DNA of 64,000 bases from Climacium dendroides (lineage: Eukaryota > Streptophyta > Bryopsida > Hypnales > Climaciaceae): positions 12,090,001 through 12,154,000 of the forward strand of contig OX467092.1 of NCBI GenBank assembly GCA_950106755.1, in the 5' to 3' direction. Shown piece after piece: positions 25,901 through 36,840 of this stretch; the stretch's first letter is position 1; each line of letters begins with the position of its first letter. The notes below the pieces were generated by a model. That model made no database searches, was not told where the DNA came from, and was given only the letters and a program-made list of their open reading frames with translations. Both the position numbers and the translations under genes were made by a program.

Positions 25901-27910
25901 CTAAATTTGAGTATGTGTTCTAGCTTAATGACTTTGCCAAAGGAAGTGGGGAACTTATCTTCTTTGACCACTCTAAATTTGAGTGAGTACTCAAGCTTGG
26001 AAGCCTTACCAAAAGAAGTGGGGAACTTGTCTTCCTTGACCACTCTAAATATGAGTGAGTGTTCAAACTTGGTGGCCTTGCCAAAGGAAGTGGGGAACTT
26101 ATTTTCGTTGACCACTCTAAATTTAAGAAGGTGTTCTAGCTTGGTGGCCTTGCCAAAAGAAGTGGGAAACTTGTCTTCCTTATCCACTTTAGATTTGACT
26201 AAGTGTTCAAGGTTGGCGGCTTTGCCAAAGGAAGTAGGTAACTTGCCTTCTTTGACCATTCTAAATTTAAGGAAGTGTTCCAAATTGGTGGCCTTGCCAA
26301 AGGAAGTGGGGAACTTGTCTTCCTTGACCACTTTAAATTTGAGTATGTGTTCCAGCTTGACGGCCTTGCCAAAGGAAGTGTGGAACTTGTCTTGTTTGAC
26401 TACTCTAGATTTGAGTGAGTATTCAAGCTTGGTGGTCTTGCCAAAAGAAGTAGGGAACTTCTGTTTTTTGACCACTTTAAATTTGAGTATGTGTTCCAAT
26501 TTGGCAGCCTTGTCAAAGGAAGTGGGAAACTTGTCTTCCTTGACCATTCTAAATTTAAGGAAGTGTTCCAAATTGGTGGCCTTGCCAAAAGAAGTGGGGA
26601 ACTTGTCTTCCTTGACCACTCTAAATTTGAGTATGTGTTCCAACTTGACGGCCTTGCCAAAGGAAGTGTGGAACTTGTCTTGTTTGACTACTCTAGATTT
26701 GAGTGAGTATTCAAGCTTGGTGGTCTTGCCAAAAGAAGTAGGGAACTTCTGTTTTTTGACCACTTTAAATTTGAGTATGTGTTCCAATTTGGCAGCCTTG
26801 TCAAAGGAAGTGGGAAACTTGTCTTCCTTGACCATTCTAAATTTAAGGAAGTGTTCCAAATTGGTGGCCTTGCCAAAAGAAGTGGGGAACTTGTCTTCCT
26901 TGACTACTCTAAATTTGAGTATGTGTTCCAACTTGATGGCCTTGCCAAAAGAAGTGTGGAATTTGTCTTCTTTGACCACTCTAAATTTGAGTGAGTACTC
27001 AAACTTGGAAGCCTTACCAAAGGAAGTGGGGAACTTGTCTTCCTTGACCACTCTAAATTTGAGTGAGTGTTCAAACTTGGCGGCCTTACCAAAGGAAGTA
27101 GGGAATTTATCTTCCTTGATCATTCTAAATTTAAGAAGGTGTTCTAGCTTGGTGGCCTTGCCAAAGGAAGTGGGAAACTTGTCTTCCTTGTCCACTTTAG
27201 ATTTGACTAAGTGTTCAGGGTTGGCGGCCTTGCCAAAGGAAGTGGGGAATTTGTCTTCCTTGACCACTCTAAAATTAAGGAGGTGTTCCAAATTGGCGAT
27301 CTTGCCAAAGGAAGTGTGGAACTTGTCTTCTTTGACCACTCTAGATTTGAGTGAGTATTCAAGCTTGGAAGCCTTGCCAAAGGAAGTGGGAAACTTGTCT
27401 TCCTTGTCCACTTTAGATTTGACTAAGTGTTCAGGGTTGGCGGCCTTGCCAAAGGAAGTGGGGAATTTGTCTTCCTTGACCACTCTAAAATTAAGGAGGT
27501 GTTCCAAATTGGCGATCTTGCCAAAGGAAGTGTGGAACTTGTCTTCTTTGACCACTCTAGATTTGAGTGAGTATTCAAGCTTGGAAGCCTTGCCAAAGGA
27601 AGTGGGAAACTTGTCTTCCTTGTCCACTTTAAATTTGACTAAGTGTTCAAGGTTGGCGGCCTTGCCAAAGGAAGTGGGCAACTTGTCTTCTTTGACCATT
27701 CTAAATTTAAGAAGGTGTTCCAAATTGGCAACCTTGCCAAAGGAAGTGGGAAATTTGTCTTCTTTGACCACTCTAAATTTAAGTGACTGTTCGAGTTTGG
27801 TGGCTTTGCCAAAGGAAGTAGAGAACTTGTTTTCTTTAACCACTTTAGATTTGAGTGGGTGTTCAAGCTTGGAAGCCTTGTCAAAAGAAGTGCACAACTT
27901 GTCTTCTTGA
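19910..27910 (+). CDS. Membrane-anchored helical-domain/protein-kinase/NB-ARC/LRR immune receptor (kinase-NLR)
   Basis: Four exons with matching phases: 19910-20016, 20745-22323, 22469-23512, 23711-27910 (6930 nt, 2309 aa). An in-frame TAG sits five codons before the ATG at 19910. Residues about 7-31 form one hydrophobic segment (IAMALFLMVLASFFAMVIFW), a likely membrane anchor. Residues about 36-200 are helical and Cys-rich, with a pattern like the plant DUF1221/HeLo-like domain that precedes kinases of MLKL type (inference). The kinase spans about 250-530: Lys in CATKVLRV, HLDLKPAN at about 370 (non-RD), DYG for DFG, GYMSPE; the Gly-rich loop is weak. NB-ARC: P-loop GMGGIGKTT at 597, LLILDDV at about 675, GLPL at 763, MHD at 879. 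About 52 LRRs of 24 residues run from about 1041 to the end. The likely role is intracellular pathogen sensing. The last stop results from a 1-bp deletion in a repeat unit. Confidence 0.87.
20118..20624. mobile_element. TIR element (MITE) inside intron 1 of the receptor gene
   Basis: A perfect 25-bp terminal inverted repeat bounds the element, starting CACTAAAATTGG on the left and ending CCAATTTTAGTG on the right. It contains no transposase but an internal 48-bp tandem array. The CACTA-like terminus suggests an En/Spm-type origin, but the expected 3-bp target duplication is not clean (CTT left, TAA right). Confidence 0.82.
20229..20505 (+). repeat. 48-bp tandem repeat, about six copies, inside the MITE
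   Basis: Units contain GAAAATCTGTCCCTTCC then AAAACTGTAATT and CCTCCC, spaced 48 bp. Because 48 is a multiple of three, the array stays open and mimics a repetitive 16-residue peptide; it is not regarded as coding. Confidence 0.8.
24104..27910 (+). repeat. 72-bp tandem coding repeat (LRR array), about 52 units
   Basis: Each 72-bp unit encodes 24 residues of the form LPKEVGNLSSLTTLNLSECS plus four more. Higher-order copies are visible: a four-unit block repeats at a 288-bp offset (26413 and 26701), and a three-unit block repeats at 216 bp (27205 and 27421). This points to recent unequal crossing-over or gene conversion. Confidence 0.92.
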
Positions 27911-28925
27911 CCACTCTAATTCTTAGAGGGTGTTCAAGCTTGGTAGCCTTGGCAAAGAAAGTGGGGAATTTGTCTTCCTTGACCATACTAAATTTGAGTG
28001 GGTGTTGAAGCTTGGTGGCCTTGCTAGAGGAAATAGGGAACTTCTCTTCCTTAACCACTTTAGATTTAAGTGATTGTTCAAGTTTGGCAGCTTTGCCAAA
28101 GGAAGCAAAGAATTTATCTTCTTTCACCACTTTGAATTTATGATGGTATTCAAGCTTGGTGGCTTTGCTTAAAAAAGTAGGGAACTTATCCTCTTTGACC
28201 AACCTAGATTTGATTGGGTGTTCAAGCTTGGTGGTCTTGCCAAAGGAAGTAGGGAACTTGTCTTTGTTGACTACTCTAGATTTGATTATGTAGTCAAGCT
28301 TGGCATTCTTGCTAGGCCAAACAACCAGAGGAAGTAGGGAACTTGCCTTTTTTGACCACTCTAGATTTAAGTGATTGTTCAAGCTTGTAGCCTTGTCAAA
28401 GGAAGTGGGGAATTTTCTTCCTTGACCACTCTAAATTTAGTTATGTATTCAAGCTTGGCATCCTTGCCAAAGAAAGTGGAGAACTTGTCATCTTTGACTA
28501 TTTTAGATTTGTTTAGATGTTCAAGCTTGGGGGCCTTGCCAAAGGAAATGAGGAATTTGTTTCTTTTGACCACTTTTAATTTGAGAAATTACTCAAGGTT
28601 GGTGGCCTTGCTATAGGAATTGGAGACTTTGTCTACTTCGACTACTTTATAATGAGTTGGGTGTTCAAGCTTGACAGTTTTGTCAAAAGAAATGAGGACT
28701 TGTCTTCTTTAACAACTCTAAATTTGAAAAATCGTTTAAGCTTGTTGGCTACTTGACCTTGCCAAAGGAAGTGGAGAACTTTACTTCCTTAGCTATTCTA
28801 GATTTGAGTGGGTGCTCAAGCTTGGTAGCCTAGCCAAAGGAGGTGGAGACTTTGTCTTCCTTAACCAAACTCAATTTGGGTGGGTGCTTCAACTTGGTGG
28901 CCCTACTAAAGGAAGTGGAGAACTT
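27911..28925 (+). pseudogene. Decayed continuation of the LRR array
   Basis: The 72-bp LRR units continue past the stop but with frameshifts, nonsense changes (for example TGTTCAAGC to TGTTGAAGC near 28006) and growing divergence. The coding array evidently once extended further and was cut short by the frameshift at about 27905. Confidence 0.8.
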
Positions 28926-31750
28926 AATTTTTGTAGAAAATCAATTATCATTTGCATTTATGATAGAAAGAAGTAATACATTATAATCTAAACTTTTTGA
29001 ATGTAGGATGTCAAGGTCTTTGAAGGCATTTGTTGGCAAGAGACTACACACCATCCTTTCCCTTTGATTAAAGACAATCAAAATTTTGATTTTGGAAAAC
29101 TTTGTGTATTGATTTTGGTGAGTACTTTGAACAATCTTGAAGTGCATGTTGAAAACCTTGGTTTACAACTACAATTTGCTTTAAAATGTTCTCAATTGGA
29201 GGCAATTATGTTTGAAAACTTTCAAACTAAAACTAGATTGCCACATATACTTCCATCAAATACTTCAGTTACACTACATAAAAGAATATTAGATCTTTGT
29301 AATACTTGTGCATTACCAAAGATTCTAGATCTAGTAGAGCTTGGATTCTCTATGCAATTTCTAAACAAATTTGTATCAAGCAATATCCTATTGCAACTAA
29401 ATCTTAGTTACTGTTCTAGTTTGGCGGTCTTGTCAAAGGAAGTGGGAACTTGTCTTCCTTGACCACTCTAGATTTGAGTGGGTGTTCAAACTTGGCGGCC
29501 TTGCTAAAGGAAGTGGGGAATTTGTCTTCCTTAACTATTCTAAATTTGAGTGAGTGTTCAAACTTGGTAGCCTTGCCAAAGGAAGTGGGGAACTTGTCTT
29601 CTTTGACCACTTTAGATTTGAGTGAGTATTCAAGCTTGGTGGCCTTGCCAAAGAAAATGGAGAAATTGTCTTCCTTGACCACTTTAAATTTAAGTGAATG
29701 TTCACACTTGGTGACCTTGCCAAAGAAAGTAGGGAACTTATCTTCTAGATTTGTTTATGTGTTTAAGCTTGGCGGTCTTGTCAAAGGAAGTAGAGAGCTT
29801 GTCTTCTTTAACCACTCTAAATTTAAGTGGGTGTTCAAACTTGGCGTCCTTGCCAAAGAAAGTGGGGAACTTGTCTTCCTTAACCACTCTAAATTTAGTA
29901 AGGTATTCAAGCTTGGTGGGCTTGCCAAAAGAAGTGGAGAACTTGTCTTCATTGACTACTTTAGATTTGTTTATGTATTCAAGCTTGGTGGCCTTGTCAA
30001 AGGAAGTGGAGAGCTTATCATCTTTGACCTTCTTTAATTTGAGGGATTGTTCAAGCTTGGCAATTTGCCAAAGGAAGTGGGAAACTTGTCTTCTTTGATG
30101 ACTCTAAATTTGAATGGGTGTTCAAGCTTGGTAGCTTTGCCAAAGAAAGTAGGGAACTTGTCTTTCTTAACCACTCTAAATTTGAATGGGTGTTCAAACT
30201 TGGAGGCCTTGCCAAAGGAAGTAGGGAACTTGTCTTCCTTGAGCATTCTAAATTCAATAAGGTGTTCAAACTTGGTAGCCTTACCAAAGGAAGTAGGGAA
30301 CTTGTCTTCCTTAAGCACTCTAATTTAATAAGGTGTTCAAACTTGGCAGCCTTGCCAAGGGAAGAGGGGAACTTGTCTTCCTTGACTACTCTAAGTTTGA
30401 GTAGGTGATCAAGCTTGGTGGCCTTGCAAAAAGAAGTGGAAACTTGTCTTCTTTGACCACTCTAAATTTGAGTGATTGTTCAAGCTTGGCGGCCTTGTCG
30501 GAAGAAGTGGGGAATTTGTCTTCCTTGACTACTTTAAAATCGAGTGATTGTTCAAACTTGATGGCTGTGACAAAAGAAGTGGAGAACTTATCTTCCTTGA
30601 CCACTTCCCCGAGGGGTGACTACAAAAGAAGTTCATGGGTGAGGAGTGACCAAATTTTGGAACCCCTATATTATATCCTAAATTTTATTTATTTTTCTAA
30701 AAAACATATGAATAAAGTTTCCTACTTTGAAAGTTTATGTTTTGAATTATTGGTATTTTTTATGTTAATAATAATTAGTTACAAATTTTAGAAGAAAAAA
30801 TATACACTATAAAGCTAAAAATAACTTTCACACCCCTATATTACATAAGAAAAAAAAATTGAAAAATGAAAAAAAATTCTATAAAATAGCTTTCTACTGA
30901 AAGTTTATTTTGGTTGAATATTGATACAATAGTCATTTTTATGTAATCTCTATAAATATTTTAGTTGAAAAACATGCCATTTTAGTTTATTTTTCAATCA
31001 TTTCCGGACAATATATCACATGTTATTTAGGATTGAAATTTTTGGCAATAGAAACCTATAAACATTGTTAAACAAAACTCAAAATTGTAGGTTGAAATTA
31101 TAGTTTATTAGAAAGTAATTAGGAAAAGTAGAAATGGGTAGTTAGGGTTTGGTTGCTCCTCACCCATGAACTTCCTTTGTAGTGCATCCCCTGGGCGACT
31201 ATCTAAGTTTGAGTTGATGTTCAAGTTTGGTAGCTTCGCCAAAGAAAGTGAGGAACTTGTTTCTTTTGACTACTTTTAATTTGAGAATTTGCTCAAGGTT
31301 GGCAGCTTTGTCAAAAAAATTGGAGAACTTGTATATTTTGAACACTTTTGATTGAGATGGGTATTCAAGCCTGACAATTTAGTCAAAGAAAATGAGGACT
31401 TGTCTATTTAACCACTCTAAATTTGAAAAATTGTTTAAGCTTGTTAACTATTTTTTTGTTGCCAAAGGAAATGGGAAACTTTACTTCCTTAACTATTCTA
31501 GATTTAAGTGAATACTCAAACTTGGCAGCCTTGCCAAAGGAAGTAGAGACCTTGTCTTCCTTGACCCAACTCAATTTAGATGGGTGCTCCAACTAGCTTG
31601 GCGACTCTACTATAGGAAGTGGGGAACTTATCTTCTTTAATCACTTTAAATTTAGAATATTATTCAAGCTTAGTGGCCTGACCTAAAGAAGCAAGGAACT
31701 TGTTCTCTTTGACCACTCTACATTTCATTGGATGTTTAGAAGGGATGTAA
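28926..31750 (+). pseudogene. Second, broken copy of the LRR exon with its upstream intron end
   Basis: Bases 28930-29006 copy the 3' end of the receptor's third intron, including its acceptor. From 29007 the exon reads DVKVFEGICWQET, then LPxxLPS-type spacer sequence and LRRs, parallel to 23711 onward. A 1-bp deletion near 29444 shifts the frame; further indels follow, and a 583-bp TIR element splits the LRRs at 30611-31193. Remnant LRR units continue to about 31745. No second kinase or NB-ARC exon accompanies it, so only the LRR exon was duplicated here. Confidence 0.85.
30611..31193. mobile_element. 583-bp non-autonomous TIR element inside the LRR pseudo-array
   Basis: The inverted ends share GAAGTTCATGGGTGAGGAG and an outer AGGGG(A)TG(C)ACTACAAA, about 44 bp each with few mismatches. 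The internal DNA is AT-rich and has no open frame. The outer AGGGG-type end resembles hAT termini. LRR units resume on both sides. I cannot identify a clean target duplication. Confidence 0.75.
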
Positions 31751-33540
31751 AGAACTTGCATGAGAAGCATTCTTTTTCAATCTACAAATAAACAAAATAA
31801 TGAACAATGCTTCATTTGGGATTGTAAATATATATAGTGAAGTTTAGTTTTTCAATGTAGGAGCTATTATTGTACTATATCTAAAACCCTAAATTCTAAA
31901 ACAACTCTATTTCCTAGCATAATTTCACTACAAAAAAATGGCCACTTTTGTGATTGTGAAATGTGACTTTTCCATGACTATCCCGCAATCATTCCAGACA
32001 CCCATGACTGTGCCATGACTATAGTAGTTACTAGTTATAGTGGACAAGTCATGTTTTAGAATATAAATTTTTTTATTATCACTAACAAAAGTGGTCTTGG
32101 ATGTAGAATTGGATGACAAACTGAGAGGGTTTGGGGGATAAAAGAAAGGAAATGATCTAAAGGAAATGTCACTGGATGTTGACACGTGAAAAGTGATTCT
32201 AGATCTGAGGGCTCAACGAATGAGCTAGTGACATGCGTATTTACATGCTACAGTCATATTAAAGTCACGTCGAATCCATTTAAAATTTGATGTGGCGGGA
32301 CATGTGGACAGGAATGTTTAGGTTGTGCTAGACCTTGTTTAAATTTGACATGGACAATGTACGAGGAATTCGTTGTGGAGTTGCATTGAAGTAATGTGGG
32401 GTACTTGAAATGTATATTTTGCAGACATGAAGAAGTTGTTCTCCAGTCATGTTTGAAGTCACGTCTAGTATTATTGAAGTCATTAGAGAGTCACGTGACT
32501 AGTTATCGTATGCGGTTGAATTCACTGTTTAAGTTTAGGGAGGTGTCATGTGTGAAACCTTCCAATTTAGGAATATAGTCGTCAAAATAGTATGGTATGG
32601 CCAAGTCATACATGAGTTACATTGAAGTCACGATTGTAATTGTCGAAGATCAAAGGTAAACCACCACTGCAAATAAAATTGAATCAAGCATTGACAAACT
32701 AGTATGCATTTTCACTTGGACTTCTATAGGGGCTTTTCAAACTGAATAATGATTTTCCAAGCGCTACACATTAACAGTACCCCAAAACAATAAAACATAG
32801 AGAGAATTTGCTATTACGAGTCCATACAAAGGAATATAAATGCAAATAAAGGTGCCAATTTGAAATTCATTGAAGGAATAGGATGTAAATGTATCAAATC
32901 AAAATACAAGAATATAGTTTGCAACTGCAATCTATGTAGTTTAGGGTGTCTACTCTATACTATTTTTTTTGAGAGGGATGAAGGCTAGATCACGTTTATA
33001 GTCGTATATACTTATGGTCCCAGATTGTTGTTAAAACTTTCTCATCCTCAATGTGGTTCATGTCCACATCTTCTCTAGGATACATCAATTGCACACCACC
33101 TTATAAGATTTCGTAGACGGAAACCCTAAACTACGACTCAAGAATATCTTGAGTTCTTGACAATAGAACTTGTGTTCTCTTGGCACCCTGGAAATGCTCC
33201 CAAGCGCTACTTTTTGCCTAGTGGATCTAGGGTTTATGAGGACCACTTCGTCTCTAATGTTGAATTGCAACATTCCAACCAATAAAATTCAGGTTATCAA
33301 AATTATGAAGACAGGATCCATGACTACACTACAACTGTATGACTAGAAAGACACTGTTTCGTGACTCCCACACGACATGTCCATGACTACCATTAGGAAA
33401 GGAATGAGGTCTCAAAAAGGCCCCCTCCCTTTGAGAACTGAATCCGCAACTTTGGAACTCATAATCTGTACTGACTTCACGGCTGACCTTTTTTTTAGCA
33501 AATTTTGTTTTAAAAACAGAATTCGTCTATAGATTTGAGC
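31751..33540. other. Intergenic DNA, possible CACTA-type end at 31928
   Basis: CACTACAAAAAAATGG at about 31928 looks like a CACTA-type terminus. Scattered GTCACGT and CATGACT motifs follow, but no matching opposite end was found. No gene is supported. Confidence 0.35.
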
Positions 33541-33546
33541 TCGCAG

Positions 33547-33759
33547 ACCACATGCCATAACAAACGAGTACAAATACGCTATTCTCATTTTCATTCATAT
33601 TAATTTATATTAATTTATTTTAATTCATTTTAAATTATATAAATTTATTTTTTAATCCGTAGTTTGACATGGCCGACTTTCGGCCACCTAAGATATTATG
33701 AATTATTAATTTTATTTAAAAAAAAGCTTATTTGTACTTGTTTGTTATGGCATGTGGCC
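33547..33759. repeat. Hairpin element with 34-bp inverted ends
   Basis: The left end has CCACATGCCATAACAAAC followed by GAGTACAAATA; the right end is its near-perfect reverse complement (33726-33759). The loop is AT-rich. It looks like a small MITE or solo foldback sequence. Confidence 0.65.
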
Positions 33760-33779
33760 TAGGTTGTTACATCAGGCGG

Positions 33780-34250
33780 GTTGGGGTCATCGGACGTCCC
33801 GGATGGATGGACAAACCGAACGGATGGTCCAGATCCCATTTCGGAATTTGGGTAGGAAATTCTGCCCCAAATCCAAATTTTTCTTAAACTTGACCGTAGG
33901 TACCTGAAGTGGCCATTCATGTTTCAAGGAGGGCATGGACGTTGGGCATGGACGGGTAGGCCATGCTGAAACATAGTTGCATGGGCGAGGATAATTTTGG
34001 ACGGAGACGTACAACGCATGGGCGTGGACGTATATATGCAGGCGGGGACAATGTTGACTGGGCACGAACGTACTTGAGCGAAGATGTTCTGGGACTAGGG
34101 CGTGGATGCTAATGCGTAGATGTCATTTGGCGGAGACGTTCCCTTCCTAGGTGTGGGCGTCTCCAAAGGGGCAAGAACGTTGGGGCGGACGCGTCAATGT
34201 ATTGGGTGGAGACGTAGAGGGACAGTGGCTGTTCCCTTTAGCGCCAACTG
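33780..34250 (+). repeat. GGGCGxGGACGTT-type degenerate repeat block (left)
   Basis: A run of motifs such as GGGCATGGACG, GGCGTGGACG and GGCGGAGACG recurs every 20-40 bp. A similar block is found at 44410-44700. Both bracket the hAT transposase region and may be subterminal repeats of one large element. Confidence 0.6.
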
Positions 34251-34599
34251 TGAAATGCTTTTAGTTTCAAAAAGACTAGAAGTGGACGATGAAGAAAGTA
34301 AACTTGGGACTTGTTTTTCATTGTAATTGGGATGAAGCTAATTTTATTTGCAGAGAAACTTTATCGCATTTAATCTTTATGCAATGGGTGAATTTGCTCC
34401 TATTAGAATACATATTTTCCTAGAATTTAATATGGACAAGTTGAAATTATGCTTCTTGCAAACTTGTTCATGAGCATGACAAATTATAAATTACGAAGTT
34501 CCAAAATTTAGGATAGAAACCACAAACAATTTTCCATTTCATACTTTGATATAAACCCAGAATAATACAATGGAGCATTGTTTCCCAAGCCCTACCACT

Positions 34600-35801
34600 T
34601 CAGCACTGGTTTCCTACCACAATTTTCTATACTACTCACTCATTCTTGAAGAACTAGAATCTTCTTCATTTTCTTCTGCTGCTTCTGGTATATTACTCAA
34701 TTGACTAGATCTATGGACACGTCCTGTAGAAGGTTCAACTACATGAGCTTGTGGAATGTGTACATCTTCATCAACAGGCGCCTCATCGTCGACTTCTTCA
34801 TCTTCCATGTCTTCGCTTCCACCCTCTTCTTCTTCCATTCCGTGGCCCTCAAATTCAGAGTTTTCATTTCAAAGCTCAATGACTCTTCTTCCATCTCTAT
34901 GAGTCTTTCTCAATCTTTTATGTCGCCTCGCTGCGGGGTCTTCTGCATCTAAATTGATAATAGGACCTCTTCGACTTCCGTGAACCACATGTGTTGGAGT
35001 TTGTAAAAATAGAAGTACTTCCTCTGTTGGTCTTCTTGCTCCAATTCCTTGTGGACGAGCACGATTGGGGGGCCTTGAAGATGAAGCTCTACCAGTGTTC
35101 CTCCCTCCTCGACCACCTCGAATGGTTCATCGCGCATGTCTGTAGTCACCTACAATAGGTTCATTGTGGGGTTGTGGGGTTCTACCATTGATAGGAACAT
35201 TGGATGCGTTAACGTTTATGACCTCAACATTCCCCACTGAGCCTAACCCTTCTTGGCAAGTCTACTTGTTGCATTCAAACTCACACCTATGGTGTGGTTC
35301 AGTGTACGTTCTCTTGGCATGCTTCGGCCCTGTCCTACAATAGGGGCCACTGTTGCAGTGGAGTGTGCTGCAGGAACCCAAGCACCAAGGACATCATCAT
35401 CTTCAATTTCCTGAGCACGAACATGTCTCTCGCCATCTACAATGGCTTCATTTCTTACTATAGTATTTGAAATTTGAATATTTTTGACATTCGTACCATA
35501 GTATTCTCGTTGAAATCTACTATTTTTCAAAGGCGTAGCTGCCCCATAATGAATCCTATTTGCAACACCGCCACGACCAGACCCTTCATTGTTTGGAGCT
35601 GCATGGTTCACTACATTTCCCCCGCTTCCAACATTTTGCACATTGACATTTTCGCCTCCATTTCTTGGTCACCAACTGTCGTCATTGTTGTCATCATCTC
35701 AGGGAATATCATTGTCATCAGGATTTCCAAATATGTCTTCTTCATCGTGTAGAGGAAAAGCAAAAGGGTTGAGATGAACTATGCTTTTGATTGGATGGTT
35801 T
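34600..35801 (-). pseudogene. Acidic, transposon-associated open-frame fragments (possible hAT 3' exon)
   Basis: Minus-strand fragments at 35243-35641 (GSGRGGVANRIHYGAATPLK), 34949-35149 and 34632-34838 (acidic, rich in Glu and Asp) are separated by stops and frame changes. Reading upstream across the 35802-39641 element, the frame runs from RRSFSPPPN on its far side into HPIKSIVHLNPFAF here, so the coding region was split by that insertion. Function is unknown; it may be the C-terminal tail of the hAT gene farther right. Confidence 0.45.
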
Positions 35802-36639
35802 CACTATAAGAAAATTGTGTCTGCCGCGACATCGCAATTTGGACACCCGGACATCACGTGTGACGCGTTCTATGTTTGCACTAATGTCCAATCACTTTGT
35901 GCTGCCGTGGACATGCCAAAAACATGGTACGTTGCATCAGATTTGCAGGCCCAACATCATGATGTCCAAAAAGACATCGATCAACGGGTAACTTCAGGAG
36001 TTGACATGTGGTTGCCACCTAGGCGTGGGAAAGCCAGAGTGTCATTTTTTTCATCCATTGCCCATCTATGATGTGGCATCTGATGTGTAATTGACGTGGC
36101 ATGCCACATCGATGCTCATAGAATTGGCTGACATGGCATGCTACGTTGGTGCTGACGGGATTGGCTAACGTGGCATCCACAGATGCTGACATGGCGTTTT
36201 GGGGGGCCACTTGCTTGGTTTGCCTAGCATTTTAGGATGTCTTCTAAGACATCACTGTGGACATCCAGGTGTCTTAAATGACGTCAGGTGAAATAGTTGT
36301 ATACTGATTGAAATGTCCATCCGAGCGTGTGGAATTTGCACATGCGTGCTTTTCAAAGCATACCCTGTCATAGGAGATGTCTGTTTGCACAAGCTAGCAC
36401 AAGTACATGTTGGGGTAGCAGATGTCTTCTTGCATTATAGAATGTCAACGGCGACGTCTACTTATTTTTTGGGACATCTCTTGGAACGCATGTATGCATT
36501 GTATCAGCACAATTACATGCTGGGGTAGCAGATGGCTTCTTGCATTGTAGGATGTCAGCGGCGACATCCACTTATTTTTTGGGACATCTCCTAGAACGCA
36601 TGTATGCATTGTATTGGACGTTCTAATGTTGTCAATGTA

Positions 36640-36840
36640 GTAATATGTTGTACACAATATAAAATATGCAATATATGGTATATCATATACAATACAACAT
36701 ATACAATATGCCATACAAAATACACCATACAATATATATACAATATGCCATACAAAATACACCATACAAAATACAATATATATACAACATGCCATAGAAA
36801 ATACACCATACAGTATGCCATACACTATATTTATCAAGTA
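36640..36840. repeat. AT-rich minisatellite inside the CACTA element
   Basis: Units resembling ATACAATATGCCATACAAAA followed by TACACC recur across 200 bp with small variations. Confidence 0.75.

Noticed and set aside
24058..27897. A 1279-codon open frame on the minus strand of the LRR array
   Set aside because: It exists because a 72-bp repeat without antisense stops stays open over all units. Its repetitive Lys/Phe-rich product is the mirror of the LRR codons, and the sense strand has the splice sites and domains.
31928..33380. A second complete CACTA element starting CACTACAAAAAAATGG
   Set aside because: No matching inverted end or target duplication was found; kept only as a possible left terminus.
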